Positions 27,780-37,072 are shown, counted from the first letter of the stretch. The stretch is DNA of 64,000 nucleotides from Acetivibrio cellulolyticus CD2 (GCF_000179595.2 NZ_JH556659.1:567906-631905), one strand, 5' to 3'. Made by a program: numbers and translations. The notes: generated by a model from the sequence alone, not told the origin.

Positions 27780-28745
27780 ATGTTGGTGTTAAGAATTTGC
27801 TTTCTGGATGCAAAAACACTTGGAAGTGATGCGAATTTATCAGGATTGGCTGAATTTGGAGATATATCCATATATAATACAACCAAGTCTGAAGATGTAA
27901 TAGACAGAATAAAAGACCAGGACATAGTGATAACAAATAAAGTTGTACTTAACGAAAGTAATTTGAAGCCTGCTCTAAATTTGAAACTTATATGCGTTGC
28001 TGCGACAGGTACAAATAATATTGATTTGGGCTATGCCAAAAGCAGGGGAATTGCTGTGACAAATGTAGCAGGATACTCTACACAGAGTGTGGCCCAACAT
28101 ACATTTGCCATGTTGTTTTATTTGCTGGAGAGCCTTAAGTATTATGATGAATATGTAAAATCAATGGATTATTCAAAAAGTGATGTGTTTACCCACCTAG
28201 AAAAACCGTTTACCGAACTTTATGGGAAGACCTGGGGAATTATTGGACTTGGAACTATTGGAGGTACGGTTGCTTGTATTGCAAGAGCGTTTGGATGCAG
28301 AGTTGTTTATTACTCAACTTCGGGAATGAATAATAATGGTGAATATGAGAGAGTTGAGCTTGATAAGTTAATGGAGGTATCTGATATAGTTTCCATTCAT
28401 GCACCGTTAAATGACAGGACCAGGAACCTTATAGACTATAGGTGTTTGCAGTCTATGAAGAAGAGTGCAATACTTATAAACCTTGGCAGAGGCGGAATAG
28501 TAAATGAAAATGACCTTGCAAAGGCTTTGGACGAAGATTTGATAATGGGGGCAGCTCTTGATGTTTTGGAATCGGAACCTATAAAACCTTCAAATCCTCT
28601 TCTTGCTTTAAAAAAGCGGGAGAAATTAATTATAACACCTCATATAGCCTGGGCAAGCGTTGAGGCGAGAAGAAGGCTTATAAATGAGCTGAATTTAAAT
28701 ATTAAAGCTTTTTTAAACAATGAAGTGAGAAACAGAGTGGATTAA
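27780..28745 (+). CDS. D-2-hydroxyacid dehydrogenase (glycerate / hydroxypyruvate type)
   Basis: 321 residues. NAD-dependent reductase of 2-keto acids. The Rossmann motif is GIIGLGTIGGTVACIARAFG. Catalytic residues are visible: Arg in NLGRGGIVNENDL, Glu in LDVLESEP and His in ITPHIAWAS. The frame is open to a TTG at 27759, but AAGGGAGG lies downstream of it. ATG 27780 is chosen; GTG 27786 has better spacing and is possible. It follows ppk by about 65 bases and may be cotranscribed. Substrate cannot be told; phosphoglycerate dehydrogenase proper is unlikely because there is no ACT domain. Confidence 0.88.
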   Translation: MLVLRICFLDAKTLGSDANLSGLAEFGDISIYNTTKSEDVIDRIKDQDIVITNKVVLNESNLKPALNLKLICVAATGTNNIDLGYAKSRGIAVTNVAGYSTQSVAQHTFAMLFYLLESLKYYDEYVKSMDYSKSDVFTHLEKPFTELYGKTWGIIGLGTIGGTVACIARAFGCRVVYYSTSGMNNNGEYERVELDKLMEVSDIVSIHAPLNDRTRNLIDYRCLQSMKKSAILINLGRGGIVNENDLAKALDEDLIMGAALDVLESEPIKPSNPLLALKKREKLIITPHIAWASVEARRRLINELNLNIKAFLNNEVRNRVD

Positions 28746-28762
28746 TAAACTGGTATAAAGTA

Positions 28763-28792
28763 TTGATGGAGCATCAGTTGATGCTCCGTCAA
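28763..28792 (+). terminator. Hairpin after the hydroxyacid dehydrogenase gene
   Basis: A 14-bp stem with one G-T pair (28763-28776 with 28779-28792) and a two-base turn, but no T tract. It may be a processed 3' end rather than an intrinsic terminator. Confidence 0.5.
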
Positions 28793-28841
28793 TATTGTAC
28801 AGATAAGTTATGGTGGAAAAAATATCTTCTACTAAGTATTA

Positions 28842-28943
28842 CTAATCCCTAAAGCCACGTCCGTCGAAGAACAATAAAAGGAATACGAGGATGAAGAATA
28901 AAATTTCGCAGTTGTCTCCAAAAATACCCTTATTACATGACAT
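28842..28943 (-). CDS. 33-residue membrane peptide, not recognised
   Basis: A short frame with ATG at 28943 and TAG at 28842-28844. A strong ribosome site (AAAAGGAGATG) lies 7-8 bases before the ATG. The peptide has a polar head with two Cys (MSCNKGIFGDNCE), a run of about 14 hydrophobic residues (ILFFILVFLLLFF), then the tail DGRGFRD. It resembles in style the tiny membrane peptides (YjcZ/SscA-like) common in spore formers, but I cannot assign it to a family. It sits alone between two plus-strand genes. The ribosome site and sensible amphipathic design argue for a real gene. Confidence 0.65.
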   Translation of the reverse strand: MSCNKGIFGDNCEILFFILVFLLLFFDGRGFRD

Positions 28944-29277
28944 AAAATATCATCTCCTTTTCTTTGATACTACATATTATTCATTGATATTCAAGTTGGT
29001 TACAAAATGACAGCACCTAATACGGTGCTTTTTGTGTATTCCAAGATAACAATATTATCCACTGAGCTAGAAGATGATGAGTTTTATAGAAAAAGAAGTT
29101 GCAATAACAATCTTTAAAAAGAAGCTTTTTGTGATATAATATTGCAAGTGTTATACTGTTATTTACAAAAAGACTATTAAAAAATTTGCTTATAACACTG
29201 GAAATTACTGAGCTTTGCTTTTTATGAGCCGGGAATATGTATACTTATAGTATTAACGAATGGAGGTTTAATATATA

Positions 29278-30147
29278 ATGCTGCTTGCTGATGACTGGAA
29301 AGATTATGAATTGATAGATACAGGAAATGGAGAGAAACTTGAAAGATGGGGTACATACGTTTTAAGAAGGCCTGACCCACAAATTATTTGGCCTGTTAAT
29401 GACAATAATGGTTTGTGGAATAAAGCTGATGCGCATTATCATAGAAGCACAAGTGGGGGAGGTAAGTGGGAGTACAAAAGAAAGCTACCGGAAAGATGGA
29501 AGATATCATATAAAGGAATGTCATTTCATATCGAACCTACGGGATTTAAGCATACAGGTTTATTTCCCGAACAAGCTGTTAACTGGAGCTGGATGATGGA
29601 TAAAATACGTTCTTCCAAAAGGCCGATCAACGTGTTGAACCTTTTTGCATACACAGGCGGGGCTACAGTTGCTGCTGCATATGCCGGAGCATCGGTATGC
29701 CATGTAGATGCCTCAAAGGGTATGGTGCAGTGGGCTAAAGATAATATAAGCCTGTCGGGACTTTCAGACAGGCCCGTACGCTTTATAACCGATGACGTTA
29801 TTAAATTTGTTCAAAGGGAAAAGCGAAGGGGCAGCGTTTACGATGCAATAATAATGGACCCTCCGTCTTATGGTCGTGGACCAAAGGGAGAAATATGGAA
29901 GATTGAGGATGAGATATATCCTTTAGTTGAGCTGTGCATGGATGTTCTATCAAAGGAACCGCTTTTCTTTCTCATAAATTCATATACCACAGGTTTTTCT
30001 CCAACTGTAGTTGAGAATATTTTAAAAATGACCATAGGAAAGAAATTTAAGGGTTCCATATCTTCAGGTGAGGTTGGAATACCCGTTTCTTCTACGGGGT
30101 TGATACTTCCGTGCGGTATATTTGGCCGTTGGGAGGCAAAAAGTTAA
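29278..30147 (+). CDS. Class I SAM-dependent RNA methyltransferase (RlmI/RlmK-like)
   Basis: 289 residues. The SAM-binding motif is VLNLFAYTGGATVAAAYAGA followed by HVDASKG; the DPPSYGRGPKGEIW segment is the DPPxY motif of RlmI-type rRNA methyltransferases. The N-terminal ~100 residues form a small beta domain (YELIDTGNGEKLERWG). There is no PUA domain, unlike full-length RlmI. The probable target is 23S rRNA; the exact base cannot be told. GGAGG sets the start. The stop overlaps the next gene by one base, pairing it with a pseudouridine synthase. Confidence 0.88.
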   Translation: MLLADDWKDYELIDTGNGEKLERWGTYVLRRPDPQIIWPVNDNNGLWNKADAHYHRSTSGGGKWEYKRKLPERWKISYKGMSFHIEPTGFKHTGLFPEQAVNWSWMMDKIRSSKRPINVLNLFAYTGGATVAAAYAGASVCHVDASKGMVQWAKDNISLSGLSDRPVRFITDDVIKFVQREKRRGSVYDAIIMDPPSYGRGPKGEIWKIEDEIYPLVELCMDVLSKEPLFFLINSYTTGFSPTVVENILKMTIGKKFKGSISSGEVGIPVSSTGLILPCGIFGRWEAKS

Positions 30148-30848
30148 TGAGCCCCGGTAAGAACATGAAAATTAAAATTCTATACGAAGATAACCATCTG
30201 CTGGTAGTGGAAAAGCCAGTTAATATCCCTGTTCAGCAGGATAGCACAAACGATGTTGATATGCTTACACTTCTGAAAGAGGATATAAAAGTCAGATATA
30301 ATAAGCCGGGGAATGTGTATTTGGGCCTTGTTCATAGGTTGGACAGACCTGTGGGCGGAGCAATGGTTTTTGCCAAAACATCAAAGGCAGCATCAAGGCT
30401 TTCGGATCAGGTTCGTACAAGAGGTTTGAATAAGACTTATTACGCTGTAGTACACGGGAAGTTTGAAGATAAACAAGGCAGATTGGAAAACTATCTCCTA
30501 AAGGACGAAAAAACCAATATGGTAAGTGTTGTTTCTCCTGAGGTGGCAGGGGCAAAACAGGCAATTCTTGATTATAAGGTGATCGACGTATTTAAGGATT
30601 ACACTTTGATAAAAGTAGATTTACATACAGGACGTTCACATCAAATAAGAGTGCAGTTTTCAAATATAGGCCATCCGCTGTATGGAGATCAGAGATATGG
30701 CAAGAGTGTAAACAAAGTTGGTCAACAGATTGCGTTATGGTCTTGCGGTATTGCATTGAAGCATCCGACAACGGAAGAAGAATTGGATTTTAAATGTAAT
30801 CCGCCTGATGTGGAGCCGTGGAATTGGTTTAAGTATTTAGGCTTCTAA
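30147..30848 (+). CDS. RluA-family pseudouridine synthase
   Basis: 233 residues. The catalytic motif is GLVHRLDRPVGGAMVFAKT, with the Asp nucleophile in HRLDR. Later motifs are TGRSHQIRVQFSNIGHPLYGDQRYG and the C-terminal ALWSCGIALKHPTT. There is no S4 domain, so it is of the short RluA/RluC-like type. The frame is open to 30111, but GGGAGG before ATG 30147 fixes the start, leaving a one-base overlap with the methyltransferase stop. The two form an RNA-modification pair. Confidence 0.92.
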   Translation: MSPGKNMKIKILYEDNHLLVVEKPVNIPVQQDSTNDVDMLTLLKEDIKVRYNKPGNVYLGLVHRLDRPVGGAMVFAKTSKAASRLSDQVRTRGLNKTYYAVVHGKFEDKQGRLENYLLKDEKTNMVSVVSPEVAGAKQAILDYKVIDVFKDYTLIKVDLHTGRSHQIRVQFSNIGHPLYGDQRYGKSVNKVGQQIALWSCGIALKHPTTEEELDFKCNPPDVEPWNWFKYLGF

Positions 30849-31018
30849 GGAATAGCTGAAATATTACTTCAGGTTTTTCACGTGTGCGGTTGCCCCACTT
30901 CGCTATACTGATCGCCATGCAACCCAGCTAGTCGCTTCACTGCTCGACTAGGCTTATTTGGGTAAAATAAGCCTAGTCCGTGAAATTATAGCCAAAGTTA
31001 TATTTTCAGCATTCCTTG
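30847..31018. repeat. Structured intergenic element bounded by imperfect inverted ends
   Basis: The left end AAGGAATAGCTGAAATA (30847-) is mirrored by TATTTTCAGCATTCCTT at the right (31001-31017). TTTTCACG/CGTGAAA pairs inside that. The core has a perfect 14-bp hairpin (30946-30959 with 30965-30978) that competes with CTAGTCG/CGACTAG (30928-30934 with 30944-30950). GGTTGC/GCAACC is a further arm. It starts on the pseudouridine synthase stop codon. It looks like a small mobile or RNA element with no coding capacity. Confidence 0.55.
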
Positions 31019-31037
31019 ATATCTGTTTTAGTAAATC

Positions 31038-34000
31038 CTATTGTATAACTATTGTACTTGTATCACTTGTATTCAGACTTTCCTTGGAGGATACACTCTG
31101 AATTATTGCACTATCAGCCTTGTAAGTTCCAGGGCTTATTACTCTTGCGTAGTAGGTAAGCGGGGGGCTCTTTTTCTGGTCTTTACTAATGTACAAGGTT
31201 ACTTTTTGCCCATCTGATTCCATATAGCTTATTTCATTACTATTTGGCTCAACACCCATGGTTGAAGGGTTGTCAATTGGTTTTAAGCCAGACGGAAGAA
31301 AATCGGTGACCTGGTAAGAACCATCTATGGCTTGTTTGCTTATATCCAATGTGATAACTACTTTTACTATTTCGTCTTGCTTGAAAGTAGTTTTCTCGTC
31401 CTTACCTTTTTTGGAATAATAAGCTTTTTTGATAGTCAGATTATTATCAGGTTCTTTAATATCCGTAAGAGGCTTTTTAAACATGGAAACCATAGAAATG
31501 TCTCCTGTTACGGAATTGATTTTTAAATTATTTATATCCTTTGAAGGTAATGTAAGTGTAAATGACTCTCCAGCATTTAATGTTTTGCTGTAGGATTTTT
31601 CATTTAGTGTATAATTGAAGGATATAGGACCAGCATCGGCTTTTTTTATTTCTTCTTTTATATACAGCAACTTTTCAATACTTGTAAGCATATTTTTACT
31701 CTCATTATTTACGCAGTACTCATAAAAGCCTGATTTTTGAGGTTTATCGAGCTTCGATGCCAGTATTGCAGCAAGTGCAGTACATTCGAGAATATCATCC
31801 TTGTCTTTTCCAGTTTCTATTCTGTAATAAGGTTTATATGCTTTCATATGAGCTGTAATTTTTTCAATAAAGATCTTATCAGCTTTAGGAAGTTCACCAA
31901 GCTCACAATACGCAAGAGCTATATATATAAGATCCTTTATACTTGCATTTTTAACCTCTGAAGCTTTATCAAGCTCCAAAAGCACAGGTTCCTTCAATAC
32001 GGCAAGGCCATATAACGCATTACCTTTAAGACCTGGTGAATCATCATAAAGTTTAGTGTAGAAATACTCTTTAAGTCTGAAGGTATTTACCTCGTCCTTG
32101 ATCAAAGATGATATCTTTGCACTTAAATCAATATCGCTGTTACCATAAGGGAGGACAGCAATACCTCCATTGTCTTTTTGGTAGCTGGATGCGTTAACAG
32201 GTGAAACAGAATCTTCCGGATCACTTTGCTGGAAATAGCTGCTAATCAGGTCGCTTGCTATTTGAGCTGTGAGTTTTTGGTCAATTCGGTTACCTGATGT
32301 ATATCTTAAGGAGTTCAATTCACCTAGATACATACCTTTTCCTCTGTCGGTAAATATAAGTTTTGTATTGCCCGCAGTTCCTCCTTCGAATTTCATACCG
32401 CTTTTGAGGTTGTAGTACAACGCTTCATCAATCTGGTGATATGTTTTGACAACATTAACAGTGTGCTTTAGAGAGTCTTTTAATCCACTCTGGGTGGATG
32501 CTTTTATTATAAGATCGTGTTTGCCTTCACTGAATTTCCAAAGCGGTATATTAACCCTCTGGAAAGCTTTACCTTTGGCACTTGCCAATACTTTTTGATT
32601 TTGAGGATCGTACACTTCAAATAAAACATTCTCGTTGCCTTTAAGGTCACTACCATATGCTGTAACACCTAAATCCGGCTTGTCGCCATCTAAATAGGTG
32701 GTGTTTAAGGTATAGTTTATAAAGAAAGGAAGGGTGACATTCAAATTGACCTTGTTGCTTCCTGCAAGCAAGTCTGGAGTTACGCCGGAAAGAGATACTC
32801 GCCATGAGGTAATGTTATCAGGTATTTTGAATTTAAGTTCACCATATCCGTCATTGTTTAATGTTATGGTATTAAAGTATGCTGTGTCCTTAAAGTCCTC
32901 TCTGGTTGCAGCCTTTGTATTAGTATTAGATTCAAGATTGTATGCATCAAATTCTATATCCATATATGCAGTATTGAGCGATTTAGCTTTTGTAGAAAAA
33001 GTTGTATAGATTCCGCCCCTGCCAAAGCTCCCTTTAGAAACTTCACCAATACCTGAATTTGCATGGGACTGGTAACTATAGCTAATTCCGGAAGGAAGAG
33101 TGGAGTATAAGGCTTGAAGAGTCTCAATGTACTGTTCATTAAGTTTGAAGAGAGCTTCATCAACAATACTTGTGTTAACCACAGCCTTTATTGGATTTCC
33201 GTCTTTATCTTTCGCAGAAATTTTAACAGTTACTTCATCACCAGGTTTATAGGATGCTTTATCCAATTTTGCGTCTATTACAAGTTTTTTCTCATCAGGG
33301 TTGAATACTGCATTGAATTCTTCAGACTGTACATATGTTAATCCGTTGAAGTAAACACCTGTTACACATACATTAGGTGTGTCCTTATTGTCCATTATAA
33401 AGCTGGAATTTGGAGCTTTTCCGACTTCATAACTACGGATTCCATTCTGTGCTTTTATGAATACATATGACCCAGCAGGCATTGTTTTAGTACCTTTTTT
33501 AAAGGTGAGATCGACTTTTTCGCCTGTTTTATAATTCTCTTTACCCCCATCAAGAAAATATCTGTTATCATCATAGTTGTTTACAGTATAGTTTCCTATA
33601 TAGCAGTCAAACTTCATGTTTCTTCCGGAATTATCTATACATTTAATTTCAGCAGAGTAGTAACCGTTTTTTATGTCAGGAGCATCCAAGGTGTAAGAGG
33701 CTTTCCCGCTAGCGTCGGTTGTCATTGTTATATGGGCAAATGCTTCTTTATGGTCTTCATACCGATACCTCTTCTGAGTAACCTTGTTTATATAATCGTA
33801 GTATTCACCGTCTTCAATTTCGATCCAGGTATGCTTATATATTGTTCCTGTTAAGGTTTTACCGCTTACAGCATCTCCAAGGTAATCCATACTATCTTTA
33901 GCAGTTCCGCTGTTAATTCTGTCGAGTACAACTTTATTTACAACAGCATTTATTTTAGCCTTTTGATTCTTTATTTCAGACGTAAGATTTACATTGATAT

Positions 34001-36299
34001 CATTAACAAAAAGGCGTACCTGTGTATTACTTGATATTTCTCCAGCTTCAGGGAGAAGTGCATGGGCATATACGTCAATATACTGTTCTCCCTGAACATT
34101 TCCTGATGGATTTGGAACATATTTTACGTCAATACAGCCGGAGGAATCTGTTGTAATGGACTTTTGTACGGTAGTATCGCCAAAATTATCGGCATTAATG
34201 TTATAGTCTACCTGAAGATCAGGTACAGCTGTTCCTTCAAAGAATGAGCCTTTAATATTCAGGTTTACTTCTTGCCCAGGAAAAACTGCTTCCTTATTCT
34301 TTGTGATATCGAGTTTATAAGCTGGTTTTATAAAGTTCTCAATATTGATGTATGAGCTTGCAACAATTTCATCTTCTTTTTTGACTACCAGTTGATATCC
34401 ACCAGGGTCAAGGTTTGGAAGTGTAAAATTGCCATTGAATACGCCATCTTTGGTTGTTATATCCTGACTCACAAGGGGAGGTTCACTCATAGGATAGTAG
34501 CCTATAACATCTTTATCTCCTTGTCTGGAGTTTATATATCTTTGAAAATAGCTGCTGCCTTGATTGACTTCAACAACCATTGATTCAATTTTCTCATTAG
34601 AATACCTGTCTTTTACAAGTCCCCAGAAGTTTACAGTATCATCGGGCTTATAGAGGTTTCGGTCGAGTTGTATGAAATTCCAGTATTTACTGGAGTTGTT
34701 ATCCTCGTAAACGCCATAGGAGTTTGAACCGCTGGTAACTACAGCTTGTTTATTGTCTTCTGTTTCTATTTTGTAAAACGTTGTACATTCTCCAGAAGCA
34801 TTTTTAGGTGAAGGGGAATCAAAGTAAGCTATGCCTTCTTTATCGGTAGTATAAGTTTTATTGGAGTCTACCTGCGATATTTTTGCATTGTAAATGGCTT
34901 TTTTGCTGCTCAAGTCATTTAGCCATATAAGAGTTTTATTGGTACTATTCATCAGGTACATGCCAATATCGGTTACCTGGATAAAGGTTTGAAATTTTAA
35001 ATCCTCCCAATTGCTATCTACAAGATAGAATCCTTTGGATAGAGAAGAGGGAAGTTTAATAAACTGTTGTTTATCATTAGAGTTAGCGTTAAATCTCTGC
35101 TCAAATTCAATAACTTTCTCTAGACCTTTAATAGGTATAGAGTTTTTTGAAGAACTTCTATAGGCCCAGGATGAAGCATTAAAAGAATTTTTGTTTTTTA
35201 GTGCTTCAATGAAGGAATTGATATCTTTATAGGAGTAGACACTTGTCTTAACTTTTACAGGATCTTTAAAATTATCTGTATTTATATAATGGTTAATTGA
35301 AAGATATGGACTTTCGTTTGAAGTGTATTCATTTATGTTTTGGTTATAAGAGAAAAATCCCTTGTTGTAAGGCTCGCTTTGATTTGTTGCAGTTGTTTCA
35401 AATTGAAAGGTGAAGTCTTCACTTAAAGAATAGTCTGTACCAGCAAGTTTCAAGCCCCTTTTTACTTTGACTGTATAAAGAGTACTTTCCTTTAATGCTT
35501 TTGGTACAAATACCATTGTTTTTTTATGTCTTTCAAAGCGTCCTTCTGCTTTGGGATATATCTCAAAATAATTATCAATATCTTCAAAACCTTCATGACT
35601 GAAGTAAATTTCTATACCTGAATTTGTTGGCACATCGGTTGTTTTGTCACCAGGAAAAGCACTGAGTATTTTAAACGCTGCGCATGTTTGGAAAGTCCAG
35701 GTTATATCGCTTCTGTCTGGTGATTTGATTCTGAAGGTATAAAGGGAGTTTTGTTCAAAATCTTTAGAAGGCTTAATTTTAAAAGAATTTGAACCATTTT
35801 TGGATATTACCGGTGCAGGTTCGTTATCAATTGATAAACTACCTTCCAACTTTTTTAATTCAATACTGTTTTTTGACTCAAGAATAAATTCACTGTCGGG
35901 TTTTACGCCAGTTGAATCAAGGCTGACTGGAGTAAGAGTAAAACCACCTCTGTAATCACCGGCAATTACTTTTTCAGTAAATGTAGAATTTGGTATAAAG
36001 ATTATTCCCAGTAAAAGCGCAAATACACAAGCTATTGCAATTGCAGCCTTTTTTACAGTTATAAAATGTTTTTTGCTATTGCTATTTTTATTTGGCAAGG
36101 ATATTGTATTGAGTTTTTCAGGAATTTTAACATCCGAGTAGGCTTTCTTTATACTTTCAATGGAGTATTTTAGTTGCAAATATTCTTTGGTACACAAAGG
36201 ACATTCGCTAAGATGCTTTTCAAGCTCCACTTTTTCGTTTTCTTTAAGTTCGTCCTGTACATATGCTTCTAAATTGTCAATTATTTCTTTGCAGTTCAT
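31038..36299 (-). CDS. Transmembrane anti-sigma factor fused to an alpha-2-macroglobulin-like ectodomain
   Basis: 1753 residues. Residues 1-45 form a zinc anti-sigma (ZAS/zf-HC2) domain with Cys3 and His29-x3-Cys33-x2-Cys36. A membrane helix lies at about 84-103, placing the rest outside the cell. Two Ig-like domains follow (about 115-305), then macroglobulin domains including the A2M_N-like DRNLYKPDDTVNFWGLVKDR (about 555), the A2M signature region GYGELKFKIPDNITSWRVSLSG (about 1165) and a helical thioester-type domain (about 1290-1560). The thioester site is lost: SGNRIDQKLTA stands where CxEQ is expected. AAGGAGG sets the start, and it overlaps the ECF sigma stop by four bases. Probable role: membrane sensor controlling that sigma factor. 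Confidence 0.88.
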   Translation of the reverse strand: MNCKEIIDNLEAYVQDELKENEKVELEKHLSECPLCTKEYLQLKYSIESIKKAYSDVKIPEKLNTISLPNKNSNSKKHFITVKKAAIAIACVFALLLGIIFIPNSTFTEKVIAGDYRGGFTLTPVSLDSTGVKPDSEFILESKNSIELKKLEGSLSIDNEPAPVISKNGSNSFKIKPSKDFEQNSLYTFRIKSPDRSDITWTFQTCAAFKILSAFPGDKTTDVPTNSGIEIYFSHEGFEDIDNYFEIYPKAEGRFERHKKTMVFVPKALKESTLYTVKVKRGLKLAGTDYSLSEDFTFQFETTATNQSEPYNKGFFSYNQNINEYTSNESPYLSINHYINTDNFKDPVKVKTSVYSYKDINSFIEALKNKNSFNASSWAYRSSSKNSIPIKGLEKVIEFEQRFNANSNDKQQFIKLPSSLSKGFYLVDSNWEDLKFQTFIQVTDIGMYLMNSTNKTLIWLNDLSSKKAIYNAKISQVDSNKTYTTDKEGIAYFDSPSPKNASGECTTFYKIETEDNKQAVVTSGSNSYGVYEDNNSSKYWNFIQLDRNLYKPDDTVNFWGLVKDRYSNEKIESMVVEVNQGSSYFQRYINSRQGDKDVIGYYPMSEPPLVSQDITTKDGVFNGNFTLPNLDPGGYQLVVKKEDEIVASSYINIENFIKPAYKLDITKNKEAVFPGQEVNLNIKGSFFEGTAVPDLQVDYNINADNFGDTTVQKSITTDSSGCIDVKYVPNPSGNVQGEQYIDVYAHALLPEAGEISSNTQVRLFVNDINVNLTSEIKNQKAKINAVVNKVVLDRINSGTAKDSMDYLGDAVSGKTLTGTIYKHTWIEIEDGEYYDYINKVTQKRYRYEDHKEAFAHITMTTDASGKASYTLDAPDIKNGYYSAEIKCIDNSGRNMKFDCYIGNYTVNNYDDNRYFLDGGKENYKTGEKVDLTFKKGTKTMPAGSYVFIKAQNGIRSYEVGKAPNSSFIMDNKDTPNVCVTGVYFNGLTYVQSEEFNAVFNPDEKKLVIDAKLDKASYKPGDEVTVKISAKDKDGNPIKAVVNTSIVDEALFKLNEQYIETLQALYSTLPSGISYSYQSHANSGIGEVSKGSFGRGGIYTTFSTKAKSLNTAYMDIEFDAYNLESNTNTKAATREDFKDTAYFNTITLNNDGYGELKFKIPDNITSWRVSLSGVTPDLLAGSNKVNLNVTLPFFINYTLNTTYLDGDKPDLGVTAYGSDLKGNENVLFEVYDPQNQKVLASAKGKAFQRVNIPLWKFSEGKHDLIIKASTQSGLKDSLKHTVNVVKTYHQIDEALYYNLKSGMKFEGGTAGNTKLIFTDRGKGMYLGELNSLRYTSGNRIDQKLTAQIASDLISSYFQQSDPEDSVSPVNASSYQKDNGGIAVLPYGNSDIDLSAKISSLIKDEVNTFRLKEYFYTKLYDDSPGLKGNALYGLAVLKEPVLLELDKASEVKNASIKDLIYIALAYCELGELPKADKIFIEKITAHMKAYKPYYRIETGKDKDDILECTALAAILASKLDKPQKSGFYEYCVNNESKNMLTSIEKLLYIKEEIKKADAGPISFNYTLNEKSYSKTLNAGESFTLTLPSKDINNLKINSVTGDISMVSMFKKPLTDIKEPDNNLTIKKAYYSKKGKDEKTTFKQDEIVKVVITLDISKQAIDGSYQVTDFLPSGLKPIDNPSTMGVEPNSNEISYMESDGQKVTLYISKDQKKSPPLTYYARVISPGTYKADSAIIQSVSSKESLNTSDTSTIVIQ

Positions 36300-36841
36300 A
36301 AAGATACCTCCTTTTTGGTATAATTAGCACCAAGTTGCTCCTTAAGTAATTTGTGGGCTCTGTTAAGCCTGGATTTCACTGTCCCTATAGGTATATCAAG
36401 CACCGATGCGATGTCTTCAAATTTTAAGTCATGGTTATACCGGAGGTCAATTACCTCCTTGTAAATGGCCTCCAGTCTGTTTGTAAGGTTTTGTATATCC
36501 ATCGACTCGTCGGAATCATATTCATCGTGCTGCTCAGAATGGTTTATTTCACTGTCTAGAGGAATGACTTTCCGTTTATATTGTTCAATGTTATTACACT
36601 CATTGAGAAGAATTCTTATTAACCATGTTTTAAAAAACTGGTTTTCCCGCAATTTTCTAATGTTTGAAAAAGCCTTATAAAGTGCTTCTTGTACGGCATC
36701 TAAAGCATCTTGCTCGTTTCCGAGTCTAACTAATGCAGTTTTATACAATTGTACTTTCATAGTATCTACCAGCTCCATGAAAGCATTTTTGTTACCTGCT
36801 TTAGCTTTTTCAACAAGTTCGGTCAAATTTGTGGTCACCAC
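36296..36841 (-). CDS. ECF-family RNA polymerase sigma factor
   Basis: 181 residues. Region 2 is visible as LYKTALVRLGNEQDALDAVQEALYKAFSNIRKL and FFKTWLIRILLNEC. Region 4 is IYKEVIDLRYNHDLKFEDIASVLDIPIGTVKSRLNRAHKLLKE, a typical SigW/RpoE-like helix-turn-helix. Its stop overlaps the ATG of the anti-sigma fusion gene (ATGA junction), the classic ECF-anti-sigma layout. Start is GTG 36841 or the following GTG, with a weak AAGGTGG site. A candidate ECF promoter at 36904-36929 suggests autoregulation. Confidence 0.92.
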   Translation of the reverse strand: MVTTNLTELVEKAKAGNKNAFMELVDTMKVQLYKTALVRLGNEQDALDAVQEALYKAFSNIRKLRENQFFKTWLIRILLNECNNIEQYKRKVIPLDSEINHSEQHDEYDSDESMDIQNLTNRLEAIYKEVIDLRYNHDLKFEDIASVLDIPIGTVKSRLNRAHKLLKEQLGANYTKKEVSL

Positions 36842-36903
36842 CTTAAGATTGATTCTCGATATATCAAGATTTAAATGAACTTTTATTTGTGAATTCTATT
36901 ATT

Positions 36904-36929
36904 AGACTCATAATTTTTTATAAAAGTTC
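36904..36929 (-). promoter_or_regulatory. Candidate ECF-type promoter for the sigma/anti-sigma operon
   Basis: On the minus strand GAACTT (36924-36929), 16 bases, then GTCT (36904-36907), about 60 bases before the sigma start. A GAAC -35 box with a GTC-type -10 box at this spacing fits ECF promoters. By motif only. Confidence 0.35.
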
Positions 36930-37072
36930 GATACATAAATGAAAATATAAAAAATATTTTAAAATTAGGGGAATATTTATTATAATGATAGTAGCTAAGG
37001 ATAATGAAATAATATCTGCTATATTTTCAATTATTCTTTGAACAATCAAATTATTATACACAGGAGGATATT

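Larger units (their letters stand above)
28746..29277. other. Intergenic region with small peptide gene
   Basis: 532 bases. It holds the hairpin at 28763-28792 and the 33-residue gene on the minus strand. The rest (28950-29277) would contain the methyltransferase promoter; no convincing boxes were found. Confidence 0.5.
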
